A DNA stretch of 64,000 nucleotides from Salinimicrobium sp049680855 (GCF_049680855.1 NZ_JBMPGS010000001.1:992001-1056000), one strand, 5' to 3'; shown: positions 8,843 through 18,261, counted from the first letter of the stretch. The notes: generated by a model not told the origin, from the sequence alone. Numbers and translations: made by a program.

Positions 8843-8850
8843 TATTCTTG
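8843..8850 (+). promoter_or_regulatory. Candidate -7 box upstream of the DUF2797 gene
   Basis: TATTCTTG resembles the Bacteroidota -7 consensus TAnnTTTG with one mismatch, 41 nt before the start codon. No clear -33 box was seen, so this is weak. Confidence 0.3.
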
Positions 8851-8891
8851 TAGCTTACAAAAGCCAAAACAGATAAAAAAATTCCCCGTTT

Positions 8892-9686
8892 ATGAATTAC
8901 CATGGAGTCCTCACAAAAATGAAAACCGAATTAAGCACAAGGGTGCAGTATTATCTCATTTTTGAACATGATTTCCTGAATGTGAATCAATTATTAGGGA
9001 AGAAAATTTCTATTAACTTCTTAAGATTTCAATGCCTTCATTGTCATCGTCAAAAAAAGATCTTTAGAAATGGCGTTTGCTATAACTGCTTGATGGCTCT
9101 GCCCGAAATGGGCGACTGGGTGATGCGCCCCGAATTGAGTAAAGCACACCTTGGGGAGCAGGACAGGGATCTTGAGTATGAGCAAAAGGCACAACTGCAG
9201 CCGCATGTGGTCTACCTGGCAAATTCCAGTAACGTGAAAGTTGGGGTGACCAGGAAAAGCCAGATACCCACGCGCTGGATAGATCAGGGCGCGCATGAGG
9301 CGATCGAGGTGGTAGAGGTGCCCAATCGTTATCTCGCAGGGATTTCTGAAGTAGCTCTTAAAAGCCACGTTTCTGATAAAACCAACTGGAGGAAAATGCT
9401 TACCAATGACCTGAAAGATCTCAATCTCGCAGAAACTAAAGAACAACTGAAAGAGCATCTTCCCGAGGAAGTGAAAGATTATTACCTCGCCAATTCCACC
9501 GAGCTGGAAATCGCGTATCCCGTGGAGGAATATCCGCAAAAGATCAAAAGTCTTACATTAAAGAAAACTCCGTATTACGAAGGAGTGCTTAAAGGAATTA
9601 AAGGCCAGTACCTCATTTTTGAAGATGGTATGGTCTTTAATGTTCGAAACCATGAAGGCTATGAGGTTAGTTTAGCGGTAAAATAA
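8892..9686 (+). CDS. DUF2797 domain protein
   Basis: A 264-residue protein of the DUF2797 family, starting at MNYHGVLTKMKTEL. It has four cysteines in a probable zinc ribbon (FQCLHCHRQ ... GVCYNCLMA, about residues 48-73). The conserved HVVYLANSSNVKVGVTRKSQIPTRWIDQGA follows; the family's YLANS..KVGVTR stretch recalls GIY-YIG-like nuclease folds. No enzymatic role has been assigned to the family that I can support. It is cytoplasmic (no signal). It is convergent with the AsmA gene, and the two share the hairpin terminator at 9749-9783. Confidence 0.85.
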   Translation: MNYHGVLTKMKTELSTRVQYYLIFEHDFLNVNQLLGKKISINFLRFQCLHCHRQKKIFRNGVCYNCLMALPEMGDWVMRPELSKAHLGEQDRDLEYEQKAQLQPHVVYLANSSNVKVGVTRKSQIPTRWIDQGAHEAIEVVEVPNRYLAGISEVALKSHVSDKTNWRKMLTNDLKDLNLAETKEQLKEHLPEEVKDYYLANSTELEIAYPVEEYPQKIKSLTLKKTPYYEGVLKGIKGQYLIFEDGMVFNVRNHEGYEVSLAVK

Positions 9687-9748
9687 GCACCAGTTTTATT
9701 TTATTGGCGTTCCTGTGATCAGAGAAATCTTCTGGTTTACATCATAAA

Positions 9749-9783
9749 AAAAGGATTCAAAAATGTCATTTTTGAATCCTTTT
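9749..9783. terminator. Bidirectional hairpin terminator built around an AAAATGNCATTTT palindrome
   Basis: The two arms aaaaggattcaaaaat and atttttgaatcctttt pair perfectly around the central gtc, giving an A-rich and U-rich flank in both directions. It lies between the convergent DUF2797 and AsmA genes. Its core, AAAAATGTCATTTTT (9759-9773), is one copy of the palindrome that recurs through the window. Confidence 0.8.
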
Positions 9784-9806
9784 CAAATAAACGTTTTAAG
9801 CGCCTT

Positions 9807-12467
9807 TTAATTATTCCCCGTTGTATCCTGTTTTTTTCTTTGTCCGCCTAAAATTCCACCGAGGACTTTTCGTGCAGCATCTTTGACGGTTTCTTCCCTG
9901 GTCGTAGTAGTATCTCTTTGCTGGCCTTGTTCAGCTGCTGTGGTGTCCTGAGGCTGCTTTTTACCGCCAAGGATATTTCCAAGAATATCGCGCCCTTTTT
10001 CCTTAAGATCATCTTTTTGTTCGTCTATAATCTTTTGAGAAAGACTGGTCACTGCTTTTTGAAGGTTCAGGTTTATGTTCGGGTTTTGAAAGCTGCCTGT
10101 GATGCCTACAGGAAGACTAACGGTAGTATTTTCCATTTGTTGGGAAGTTAATCTTGAAAGAGTATTTCCAACCTCACCACCCAAATATTTCGCAGGTATA
10201 TCCAGGCTTACATTATAATCCATTGACATATCAAACCCGTGACTTCCCGAAGCCGTTGCATTGATGCCTTTGATGTTAAAATTAAAAGGTTGTACCTCGA
10301 CTCTTCCATTGTTAAAAGTAAGCTGTGTTTTCAAATCGTTTAGGTTGAGGTTATTCAAATCGATGAAGGTAAGTCTGCTGTCAAGGTTTGCAAGCAATGG
10401 TGTTTCTGTGGGATTTACTCTGGCGCCTAAAACTTCTGCCAGTGCATTTCCGGCGAGGGTCTGCAGCTGCGGAGTAAGATCCTGGTTGAGATCGCCACGT
10501 AAATCAATGTTTGTTGTAAGATTTCCTTCAAGTGCGCGGGCAATAGGTGCCAGACTTTGCAGCAGCTCCATGTCGGCGAAAGCACGTGCGATATCAATGG
10601 CCTTAAGGCTGAGATCCATTTCAAAATTTGGAGTGGCTTCCTGTGTAGAAACATTTCCATTCAGAACAATATTTCCGCCAAAAATAGAGGCGGTAACATT
10701 GCTTAAAGAAGCGGTTTCATTAACTATTTGAAGATTTCCGCGGGTGTTTTCCAGTACAAGATTGTCGTAGAGCACACGATTGGCAGTAAAATCCAGCTGT
10801 GCATCCAAAAATGAGGGTATTTTAATGGCATCTTCAGATGTAGCCTCTGTCGCTTCGGAAGTGTCGTTTTCCGCAGTCTCTTCCGGAGCAGGTTCTGCCT
10901 GGGCAACCATAAAGTCGTTGACATTAAAAGTATCAGAATTTACGTTGAACCGTCCTTTTAGCTTCTGGTCCGTAAATAAATAGCCCATAAGATTGTCAAG
11001 GCTTCCGGTGACATTAATATCTGTTTCACCTGTAGTAGCCCTAAAGTTTTCCAGACTTACGGTTCCCGGCTGAAAGTTGAGCTGAGCGGTAGCTATTTTT
11101 ATTTCATTTGGAATTTCGGGCGAAGCATAGCTAAAGTCCCGAATCGTGGCGGTCCCGCTGCTTTTTACATTTTGATATTGTTCTTGTTCTACAGAATTCA
11201 TGTCAAAACTCGTGGTAAGATCTGCAGTGACAATACCGTTTAGATCGTGCTCAAGTTCCAGCGGATAAGCTCTCTCTATATTCGCCAGATTTATGGTTCC
11301 GCGGGCAGAAAGGTTCACCAGCATATTTTCAGTGAGGTTGCGAATGCTTCCGCTTGCGTTGAAAACATCCTGGTCTATCCTGAAGTTAAGGTTGTTGATA
11401 TCAACATAGGTGTCTTCGGGAAGTCCGGTTTCATTTTTAATCTCCACTGCGATGCTAATATCTTCCATGCTCTTCGGAAGATCGGGATATTTAAAAGAAG
11501 CATTTTCAGAAGAAATATTGATGTCCATCATTGGGATGTGCGTTTCATCCACAATTCCTTGAATTGTCCCGTTCAGCACAAAATCTCCACTGGTTTGCAC
11601 GTCTTCAATGTTCTTGGAATATTCTTCAGGAATTACTGCCAGAAAATTTTTGAAAGAGGAAGAAGGCGTTGTGAAAGTGAGGTCCAGTTCGTTATTATCT
11701 TCATTTACCTGCACATAGCCGTCAAAAGTTAACGGCAACTGATTAATTTTTGCTTCGTTCTCGAGAAAAGTGAACCTCATATTTTCCAGGTCCATTTTAA
11801 AGTCGGCTTCCAGTTCAACTTTGTTGCGGTTTAAGTAATTGGTGCTGTCCATAGTGAAGCTCACCAACGCAGTGGAATAAGTGCTGAGGTTGGAGGTTTC
11901 TGCAGAAAAATCACCCGTTCCCTCATGGTTTAGATCTTCCACCAAAAGTGTCATTTTTGAAGCCTCATCAAAATAATTTACTTCAGAATTGTTTATCTCG
12001 TAATGCTGTACATCAAAGCTGAAACCGCTGGCGGCCTGGGTAGAATCTGTAACCGGCGCATCACTTTCTATCGCGATATCATAGTTCGCGTTACCAAGAG
12101 AATCTACTTTAATATTAAGTAGCATATTGTTCAATGCCAAAGCGTCGATCTTTTTGGGTTCATCACTGCCTTTGAACAATTCCCCAATAGACATCTCCAG
12201 GATTACTTCTTCCCCGCGGGCCAGCGTGTCTCCTTCAAAAGGCGCATTGTTGATCACTTGCAGGTCTTCAATCGCCAGCGTGGCATCTGGAAAATTCCTG
12301 AAGAGACTAAGATCAATATCTGCGAAATCTACCTGTGCATTTAAATTTTCATTAATGGTTTTGCGAACCAGGTCTTTGATCTGGCTTTCAAATAAAATTG
12401 GAGTGAGAAATAAAAGAAGGAGGATCACTCCAATTACAATTCCTGTTATTTTTAAAAACTTTTTCAT
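9807..12467 (-). CDS. AsmA family envelope protein
   Basis: An 886-residue protein anchored by one N-terminal membrane segment (about residues 5-25, IVIGVILLLLFLTPILF) followed by a long periplasmic region of beta-rich repeats typical of AsmA-like proteins, which belong to the repeating beta-groove group of lipid-transfer or envelope-homeostasis proteins. The C-terminal AsmA domain lies at about 590-790 (GGNIVLNGNVSTQEATPNFEMDL..., GNLTTNIDLRGDL). The tail has two related low-complexity repeats, each LG-ILGG-basic-QDTT. The start codon overlaps the stop of the upstream transporter gene in an ATGA junction (12464-12467), so translation is probably coupled. The downstream end is the shared hairpin at 9749-9783. 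Substrate is unknown. Confidence 0.88.
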   Translation of the reverse strand: MKKFLKITGIVIGVILLLLFLTPILFESQIKDLVRKTINENLNAQVDFADIDLSLFRNFPDATLAIEDLQVINNAPFEGDTLARGEEVILEMSIGELFKGSDEPKKIDALALNNMLLNIKVDSLGNANYDIAIESDAPVTDSTQAASGFSFDVQHYEINNSEVNYFDEASKMTLLVEDLNHEGTGDFSAETSNLSTYSTALVSFTMDSTNYLNRNKVELEADFKMDLENMRFTFLENEAKINQLPLTFDGYVQVNEDNNELDLTFTTPSSSFKNFLAVIPEEYSKNIEDVQTSGDFVLNGTIQGIVDETHIPMMDINISSENASFKYPDLPKSMEDISIAVEIKNETGLPEDTYVDINNLNFRIDQDVFNASGSIRNLTENMLVNLSARGTINLANIERAYPLELEHDLNGIVTADLTTSFDMNSVEQEQYQNVKSSGTATIRDFSYASPEIPNEIKIATAQLNFQPGTVSLENFRATTGETDINVTGSLDNLMGYLFTDQKLKGRFNVNSDTFNVNDFMVAQAEPAPEETAENDTSEATEATSEDAIKIPSFLDAQLDFTANRVLYDNLVLENTRGNLQIVNETASLSNVTASIFGGNIVLNGNVSTQEATPNFEMDLSLKAIDIARAFADMELLQSLAPIARALEGNLTTNIDLRGDLNQDLTPQLQTLAGNALAEVLGARVNPTETPLLANLDSRLTFIDLNNLNLNDLKTQLTFNNGRVEVQPFNFNIKGINATASGSHGFDMSMDYNVSLDIPAKYLGGEVGNTLSRLTSQQMENTTVSLPVGITGSFQNPNINLNLQKAVTSLSQKIIDEQKDDLKEKGRDILGNILGGKKQPQDTTAAEQGQQRDTTTTREETVKDAARKVLGGILGGQRKKQDTTGNN

Positions 12468-13165
12468 AAAGTTGTTTTTTCTAAAATTAATTCTTCTCCT
12501 GTTTTAAGGCCAAAGCGCTTCCTCAAAGCGTATACAGCCAAATATAAAAGTGGCGTATCGAGAACGGCAACCAGGACCTTAAATAAAAATCCGCTTACCA
12601 ACAATCCGCCAAACAAGGACCATTCGATTTTGTTAAAGCTGCACAAAAGAAACAACACAGCAAAGGTGTCGACGAACTGTGATAAAAAAGTGGAAAAGTT
12701 ATTCCGCAGCCACAGGTGTTTTCCTTTTGTAAGCTTTTTCCAAAAATGGAATAATTGAATGTCAATATACTGCGCCAAAAGGTATGCCATCATTGAAGCC
12801 GTCACGGCAATGGCCGTGGCGCCAAATACTGTGTCAAAAAGCGCATTATCTACAGGAGACCAGGCGGTGGCCGGTACGGCAGCGGCGGTGTAAACGATAA
12901 GCAACGAGAAAAAGGAGGCAAAAATTCCGGTGGTAACCATCCTGTTTGCTTTTTTTCTGCCATAGATCTCGCTCACAATGTCAGTAATTAAAAAGGTGGC
13001 GGGATATGGCAGGATTCCTACAGAGATTTCAAATGTGTAAATTCCGAAGAAATCCCAATAAAAGAACTTCTGAAAAATGAGGTTTGAAACTACCAGTGCA
13101 GTAATGAACAATCCTCCCAAAACGAAATATACCTGCTGTGCGAAAAATTTGTCTTTTAGCTGCAA
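12464..13165 (-). CDS. Queuosine precursor transporter, YhhQ/VUT family
   Basis: A 233-residue integral membrane protein with about six hydrophobic segments. The sequence features FEISVGILPYPATFLITDIVSEIYGRKKANRM and, near the end, LVAVLDTPLLYLAVYALRKRF, both typical of the YhhQ family that imports queuine precursors (preQ0/preQ1) for tRNA modification. The gene is joined to the AsmA gene by an ATGA overlap; the pairing probably reflects shared expression rather than shared biochemistry. The gap to the divergent folK-dNK gene is 102 nt and must hold both promoters. Confidence 0.88.
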   Translation of the reverse strand: MQLKDKFFAQQVYFVLGGLFITALVVSNLIFQKFFYWDFFGIYTFEISVGILPYPATFLITDIVSEIYGRKKANRMVTTGIFASFFSLLIVYTAAAVPATAWSPVDNALFDTVFGATAIAVTASMMAYLLAQYIDIQLFHFWKKLTKGKHLWLRNNFSTFLSQFVDTFAVLFLLCSFNKIEWSLFGGLLVSGFLFKVLVAVLDTPLLYLAVYALRKRFGLKTGEELILEKTTL

Positions 13166-13267
13166 TTTTGAAAACTCTTTGTCACAAAGTTAAGAGTATA
13201 TGATTTTGTTTTATTTAATTTGCCGGGAAATTGCCGTTACACCACCATAAATTTTTCTTAAAATCCC

Positions 13268-14395
13268 TTGAATCCGCCTCGTTTAGTACATATCGCTCTT
13301 GGAAGTAACCAGGGGGACCGCCTGGATTTTCTACAGCAGGCCATCTTTAAGATCCATGAGAATATAGGAGAAATCGCATCAATTTCTGCCATTTTTGAGA
13401 CCCCTGCATGGGGATTTGAAGGAAATGCATTTTTGAATGCATGTGCTTCGGTCTACAGCAGATTTTCTGCGGAAGAAATTCTTGATGAACTTCTGAAAAT
13501 AGAGGCCTTCCTGGGCAGAGAACGGAGTTCAGGAAGTGGTTATCAAAATCGTACGATAGATCTTGATATTCTTCTTTTTGAAGAGGAGATCATTGCTTCT
13601 GAAAAACTGATGGTGCCGCACCCGCAGATGGAAAGCAGGAAATTTGTGCTTTTACCACTGGCAGAAATCGCTGCGGAAGTAAAACATCCCGTAAAAAAGC
13701 AAAAGATAAAAGAGTTTCTGGCTGCTTCTGAAGATACCTCGGAAATAACTAAAATTCCGGAGCGGTTGATAAAACCTGAAAGTTTTACTTTTTCCCGTTA
13801 CAACTATATTGCGGTGGAAGGGAACATTGGGGCAGGAAAAACCAGTTTTTCGACCATGGTTTCCCAGGATTTCAATGCAAAGCTTATTCTGGAACGTTTC
13901 AAGGACAACCCTTTTCTTCCGAAGTTCTATGAAGACCAATCGCGTTATGCTTTTTCGCTGGAAATGTCATTTCTGGCAGATCGTTACCAGCAGCTATCAG
14001 ATGACCTGGCGCAGTACGATTTGTTCAAGGATTTTGTGATTTCAGATTATGATGTTTTTAAGTCGCTCATTTTTGCAAAGATCACGCTGCAGGAAGATGA
14101 ATATATGCTGTACCACAAGCTGTTTAACCTCATGTACAAGGAACTGGTAAAGCCAGATCTTTATATTTATCTCTACCAGAATACTGATCGCCTGCTCGCC
14201 AACATCAAAAAGCGCGGCCGCGATTATGAACAGAACATTCAGCAGGATTACCTGACAGAGATTAATAAGAGTTACCTTACTTTTATAAAATCACAACCCA
14301 ACCTAAACGTGAAGATCATTGATATTTCTGAACTGGATTTTGTGAACGAACGGAAGGATTATTTGAAGTTGCTTTCGGAAATTCAAGCCCCCTAA
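13268..14395 (+). CDS. folK: Fused FolK (HPPK) and deoxynucleoside kinase
   Basis: A 375-residue two-domain protein. Residues 1-150 are 6-hydroxymethyl-7,8-dihydropterin pyrophosphokinase: LGSNQGDR at 11-18, GRERSSGSGYQNRTIDLDILLF at 83-104, HP at 117-118. This domain makes the pyrophosphorylated pterin for folate synthesis. Residues 175-375 are a deoxynucleoside kinase: Walker A GNIGAGKT at 185-192, an ERFKDNPFL segment, and the basic lid KKRGRDYEQ at 314-322; it phosphorylates salvaged deoxynucleosides. The fusion is common in Bacteroidota. The start is the TTG at 13268 since no in-frame ATG precedes the conserved IALGSNQG. The last codons and stop lie inside a repeated CCCCCTAACCCCCAAAGGGGG element. 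A second, unfused kinase lies at 55.2-55.8 kb. Confidence 0.93.
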   Translation: MNPPRLVHIALGSNQGDRLDFLQQAIFKIHENIGEIASISAIFETPAWGFEGNAFLNACASVYSRFSAEEILDELLKIEAFLGRERSSGSGYQNRTIDLDILLFEEEIIASEKLMVPHPQMESRKFVLLPLAEIAAEVKHPVKKQKIKEFLAASEDTSEITKIPERLIKPESFTFSRYNYIAVEGNIGAGKTSFSTMVSQDFNAKLILERFKDNPFLPKFYEDQSRYAFSLEMSFLADRYQQLSDDLAQYDLFKDFVISDYDVFKSLIFAKITLQEDEYMLYHKLFNLMYKELVKPDLYIYLYQNTDRLLANIKKRGRDYEQNIQQDYLTEINKSYLTFIKSQPNLNVKIIDISELDFVNERKDYLKLLSEIQAP

Positions 14396-14411
14396 CCCCC
14401 AAAGGGGGAAT
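14386..14411. repeat. CCCCCTAACCCCCAAAGGGGG element overlapping the end of folK-dNK
   Basis: The C-run / AAA / G-run palindrome begins within the last sense codons of the fused kinase gene, which ends Gln-Ala-Pro, and supplies its TAA stop. Elements of this form are scattered through many flavobacterial genomes. It can fold into a short GC hairpin (ccccc-aaa-ggggg). Confidence 0.6.
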
Positions 14412-14444
14412 TAGAATTTGGGAAATTCTAAATAGAAATTTTTT
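14412..14444 (+). terminator. Hairpin terminator after folK-dNK
   Basis: tagaattt (14412-14419) pairs with aaattcta (14423-14430) across a ggg loop; a T-run (aaattttttag) follows a few bases on. Confidence 0.5.
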
Positions 14445-14487
14445 AGATCAAATAATGGTGGCGCTCCTACAGTATACAATCTACATT

Positions 14488-15039
14488 TTACAATATACTT
14501 TTTTCATATAAAATCTTAGAGAACACATCCCAGAGCACGACACCGGCGCTTACCGAAATGTTCAGAGAATGTTTGCTGCCCAGCTGCGGGATTTCCAGAA
14601 CTCCGTCACTTTGGGAAACCACTTTTTGCTGCACGCCTTTTACTTCATTTCCGAAGATAAGAGCGTAGGTTTGAGATTCTGTGGGTTGAAAATCGTTCAG
14701 CATAGTGGCATTTTCAGCTTGTTCTACAGCAAAAGTTTTAACTCCGGCAGCTTTCAGTTTTTCTACGACCTCAAGTGAATTTTCCACATATTCCCAATTT
14801 ACGGTTTCGGTGGCTCCCAAAGCCGTTTTTTGGATGTCTTTGTGCGGCGGGGTAGCGGTTATTCCGCAGAGGTAGATCTTCTCTATGAGGAAAGCATCGG
14901 CGGTGCGAAAAATAGAGCCAATATTATTAAGGCTGCGTACATTGTCTAAAATGACAATAATGGGCGTCTTTTTTGCTTCCTTAAATTCTGAAATAGATTT
15001 GCGGTCGAGTTCGCTGTTTTTGAGCTTCCGGTTTTCCAT
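14488..15039 (-). CDS. TrmH/SpoU-family RNA 2'-O-methyltransferase
   Basis: A 183-residue SPOUT methyltransferase. The N-terminal motif VILDNVRSLNNIGSIFRTADAF and the C-terminal trefoil-knot motifs YALIFGNEVKGV and LEIPQLGSKHSLNISVSAGVVLWDVF form the SAM-binding and dimer region of TrmH/SpoU enzymes, which 2'-O-methylate tRNA or rRNA. The short length without an N-terminal substrate-binding domain suggests a TrmH- or TrmL-like tRNA enzyme, but the target base cannot be read from sequence. It is convergent with folK-dNK and divergent from mutS. Confidence 0.9.
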   Translation of the reverse strand: MENRKLKNSELDRKSISEFKEAKKTPIIVILDNVRSLNNIGSIFRTADAFLIEKIYLCGITATPPHKDIQKTALGATETVNWEYVENSLEVVEKLKAAGVKTFAVEQAENATMLNDFQPTESQTYALIFGNEVKGVQQKVVSQSDGVLEIPQLGSKHSLNISVSAGVVLWDVFSKILYEKSIL

Positions 15040-15131
15040 AGGCGCAAAAATAGGAATATTTGCGGCAATTTCTTTCCGAGGAAAAAGTCAGGTTGAAATC
15101 TTCAGAAGAAGAAAAGCCAAGAAAGTTATCA

Positions 15132-15146
15132 AAAAATGACATTTTT
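15132..15146. repeat. AAAATGNCATTTT palindrome, intergenic copy
   Basis: AAAAATGACATTTTT, a perfect palindrome around the central base, lies between the divergent SPOUT methyltransferase gene and mutS with no poly-T or stem extension to make it a normal terminator. Confidence 0.6.
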
Positions 15147-15280
15147 GAGGGGTTTTACGGCTCGCTTTTCTGCAGTATTTCAAGCTTTTGAAAATTTTGA
15201 AACTGTGAATAAATGAAACCAGAAAGTTTTAAATGCAAGGCAGGAATAAGTATTTTAGCAGGGAATAAAAATCCCGATCT

Positions 15281-17908
15281 GTGTCAGCAAAACAAGAGAA
15301 GAAGGTAACGCCTTTAATGAAGCAGTACAACGCCATCAAGAAGAAATATCCTGATGCTTTGCTGTTGTTTAGGGTAGGAGATTTTTACGAAACCTTTGGC
15401 GAAGATGCGATAAAAACCGCACGCATACTCAATATTGTACTTACCAAAAGAGGAAATGGCAGTGAACAGGAAACTGCGTTGGCCGGTTTTCCTCATCATT
15501 CTTTAAATACGTACCTGCCAAAGCTTGTGAAAGCGGGAGAGCGGGTGGCGATCTGTGACCAGCTGGAAGACCCGAAAATGACGAAAAAGATCGTCAAAAG
15601 GGGAGTGACCGAGCTGGTGACGCCGGGAGTTGCACTCAGCGATGAGGTGCTTCAAAGTAAATCGAACAATTTTTTGTGTGCTATTCACTTCGGAAAAAGA
15701 GACCACGGAATCGCATTTTTGGATGTTTCCACAGGGGAATTTTTAACCGCCGAAGGTTCGCTCGAATACCTGGACAAGTTGCTTCAGAATTTTGGGCCCA
15801 GTGAAGTCCTGGTTCCGAAGAATAAGAAAAAAGAATTCCTGAAAACTTTTGGAGAGGAATATCATAGTTTTTACCTGGAGGATTGGGTTTTCAAAAAAGA
15901 TTACGCCTACGAAACACTAAATAATCATTTTAACACCAATTCCCTGAAAGGCTTTGGGGTGGAAGAATTGCAGGAGGGAATTGTGGCATCGGGCGCGGTG
16001 CTGTATTATCTTGGTGAGACGCAGCACCATAAACTGGAACATATCACGGGCATTAGCCGGATTGCAGAAGAGGAATATGTGTGGATGGACAGGTTTACCA
16101 CGCGTAACCTCGAATTGTATCATTCCACGGCTGCCAATGCTGTTACTTTGCTGGATGTAATTGATAAAACGACCTCGCCCATGGGTGGGCGAATGCTGAA
16201 ACGCTGGCTGGCCCTGCCGCTCAAAAATGTGCAAAAGATCGAAAACCGCCACAGGGTGGTGAATTACCTTATAAAGCATTCAGAAGATCTGCGGAAGATT
16301 CAGCAGCATGTAAAACAGATCAGCGATTTGGAGCGTCTTATCTCTAAAGTCGCGACGGGAAAGGTGAATCCGAGGGAGATCGTCCAGTTGAAAAATTCGC
16401 TGGAGGCTATTGTGCCGGTAAAATCGCTGGCTTCGGGAGCAGAGGAGGAGGCGTTGAAAATTCTCGGTGACAATCTCCACAGTTGTGAGATGCTGAGAAA
16501 TAAGATCAAGGAAACCCTTTTTGAAGATGCGCCTGTCAATATTCTGAAAGGGAAGAGTATTGCAGAAGGCTTTTCAGCAGAGCTCGATGAATTAAGAAAT
16601 ATTGCATTTTCGGGGAAAGATTACCTTGATGAAATGTTGAAGAGGGAATCTGCCGCCACGGGTATTACTTCTTTAAAGATTGCCAGCAATAATGTTTTCG
16701 GCTACTACATAGAAGTGCGAAATTCACATAAAGACAAGGTTCCTGAAAATTGGATTCGAAAGCAAACACTTGTCAATGCCGAGCGCTATATTACAGAAGA
16801 GCTCAAAGAGTACGAAGCGAAAATTCTGGGTGCGGAAGAAAAGATACTGCAGCTGGAGCAGGAGATCTTTCAAAAGCTAGTGCTGTGGATCTCAGATTAT
16901 ATTCAGCCGGTGCAGCAAAATGCCCAGGTTATAGGTCAGCTGGATTGCCTTTGCTCTTTCGCAGAACACGCGATGACAGAAAATTACTGTAAGCCGGAAA
17001 TTGAAGATTCGCATGAACTGGTTATTAGAAACGGGAGGCATCCTGTAATTGAAAAGCAATTACCAGCGAGCGAAACCTATGTTGCTAATGATGTTTTTCT
17101 CGACCGGGAAGAGCAGCAGATCATTATGATCACCGGACCTAATATGAGTGGTAAATCGGCTATTTTACGTCAAACGGCTCTTATTGTTTTACTTGCACAG
17201 ATGGGGAGTTTTGTGCCGGCAGAGGAGGTAAAAATGGGAATTGTAGACAAGATTTTTACCAGGGTAGGAGCCAGTGACAATATTTCTATGGGTGAATCTA
17301 CTTTTATGGTGGAGATGAATGAAACCGCCAGTATCCTGAACAACCTTTCAGATCGCAGCCTCGTCCTACTGGACGAAATAGGCCGCGGAACCAGTACCTA
17401 TGACGGAATTTCCATCGCATGGGCAATTACGGAGTATTTACACGAACATCCAGCAAGGGCAAAAACTTTGTTCGCTACCCATTATCATGAATTGAATGAT
17501 ATGAGTGAAACTTTTGGTCGAATCAAGAACTACAATGTTTCGGTAAAAGAGCTAAAGGATAACGTGTTATTTCTTCGGAAACTGGTGGCCGGTGGATCAG
17601 AACACAGCTTCGGAATTCATGTCGCCAAGATGGCGGGAATGCCTAAACAGGTGCTGCATCGTGCAAATAAGATCTTGAAAAAGCTGGAAGAATCTCACGG
17701 AATGCAGGAGAATACTGAAGTTTTAAAAAAGTCGGCCGAAGAAGAAATGCAGTTGAGCTTTTTTAATCTTGATGACCCAATTTTGGAAGATATTAAGGAT
17801 GAGATCCTGCATATCGATATAGATACGCTTACACCGGTAGAGGCCTTAATGAAGCTCAATGAGATCAAGCGCATGCTAGCGGGCAAAAGTCAGAAAGCAA
17901 GAGCGTGA
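15281..17908 (+). CDS. mutS: DNA mismatch repair protein MutS
   Basis: An 875-residue MutS, full length for the family. The mismatch-reading Phe-X-Glu motif is at residues 35-37 (GDFYETFG). Connector, lever and clamp domains follow. The ATPase domain has Walker A GPNMSGKSAI near residue 618-627, the ABC-type signature region VGASDNISMGESTFMVEM, Walker B LVLLDEIGRGTSTYDG near 695, and ATHYHEL. It scans DNA for mismatches as a dimer and recruits MutL. The start is the GTG at 15281 (Ser-Ala-Lys-Gln...); the next in-frame ATG would trim only 12 residues. No mutL lies nearby. It is followed by 263 nt before the tRNA genes. Confidence 0.97.
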   Translation: MSAKQEKKVTPLMKQYNAIKKKYPDALLLFRVGDFYETFGEDAIKTARILNIVLTKRGNGSEQETALAGFPHHSLNTYLPKLVKAGERVAICDQLEDPKMTKKIVKRGVTELVTPGVALSDEVLQSKSNNFLCAIHFGKRDHGIAFLDVSTGEFLTAEGSLEYLDKLLQNFGPSEVLVPKNKKKEFLKTFGEEYHSFYLEDWVFKKDYAYETLNNHFNTNSLKGFGVEELQEGIVASGAVLYYLGETQHHKLEHITGISRIAEEEYVWMDRFTTRNLELYHSTAANAVTLLDVIDKTTSPMGGRMLKRWLALPLKNVQKIENRHRVVNYLIKHSEDLRKIQQHVKQISDLERLISKVATGKVNPREIVQLKNSLEAIVPVKSLASGAEEEALKILGDNLHSCEMLRNKIKETLFEDAPVNILKGKSIAEGFSAELDELRNIAFSGKDYLDEMLKRESAATGITSLKIASNNVFGYYIEVRNSHKDKVPENWIRKQTLVNAERYITEELKEYEAKILGAEEKILQLEQEIFQKLVLWISDYIQPVQQNAQVIGQLDCLCSFAEHAMTENYCKPEIEDSHELVIRNGRHPVIEKQLPASETYVANDVFLDREEQQIIMITGPNMSGKSAILRQTALIVLLAQMGSFVPAEEVKMGIVDKIFTRVGASDNISMGESTFMVEMNETASILNNLSDRSLVLLDEIGRGTSTYDGISIAWAITEYLHEHPARAKTLFATHYHELNDMSETFGRIKNYNVSVKELKDNVLFLRKLVAGGSEHSFGIHVAKMAGMPKQVLHRANKILKKLEESHGMQENTEVLKKSAEEEMQLSFFNLDDPILEDIKDEILHIDIDTLTPVEALMKLNEIKRMLAGKSQKARA

Positions 17909-17929
17909 TTTTAAGCGGGCAGTTTTGAG

Positions 17930-17948
17930 CTCCTCAGTTTGCGAGGAG
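17930..17948 (+). other. Weak hairpin after mutS
   Basis: ctcctc and gaggag form a 6-bp stem shortly after the mutS stop. There is no T-run, so terminator function is doubtful. The remaining ~220 nt up to the tRNA promoter show nothing I can name. Confidence 0.3.
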
Positions 17949-18087
17949 AATTAATGTGATACTAACAGGATTAATAAGTGGAATTTAGAAGATTTGACAT
18001 CCAGTAGGTTAAGAAAGGAAAACCCAATGCGTCTCAATAAGAGTTGAATTTCAACGGAAAAAATCCATTTTATTTTTTAGAAAAGAC

Positions 18088-18117
18088 TTTGAGATTATAA
18101 GATTTATACTAAATTTG
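18088..18117 (+). promoter_or_regulatory. Bacteroidota-type promoter for the tRNA pair
   Basis: TTTG (18088-18091) and TAAATTTG (18110-18117) match the -33 TTTG and -7 TAnnTTTG boxes with an 18-nt spacer. The tRNA-Gly gene begins 55 nt downstream. Confidence 0.65.
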
Positions 18118-18171
18118 CATCCGAATTAACAGTTGCAAAACTACTCGAGAGAGTAAAGTTCATTAAAATTT

Positions 18172-18244
18172 GCGAAAATAGCTCAGTTGGTAGAGCGCCA
18201 CCTTGCCAAGGTGGAGGTCGCGGGTTCGAATCCCGTTTTTCGCT
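18172..18244 (+). tRNA. tRNA-Gly (GCC)
   Basis: A 73-nt cloverleaf: acceptor stem GCGAAAA paired with TTTTCGC, D-arm gctcagttggtagagc, anticodon stem-loop ccacc-ttGCCaa-ggtgg, T-arm cgggttcgaatcccg, discriminator T. CCA is not encoded. It reads glycine codons GGC and GGU. Confidence 0.97.
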
Positions 18245-18261
18245 CTTTAAAAATTTTCCAT

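Noticed and set aside
9749..9783. Explaining every AAAATGNCATTTT copy as a terminator
   Set aside because: Only this copy has an extended stem and flanking runs; others sit apart from terminators or within coding sequence.
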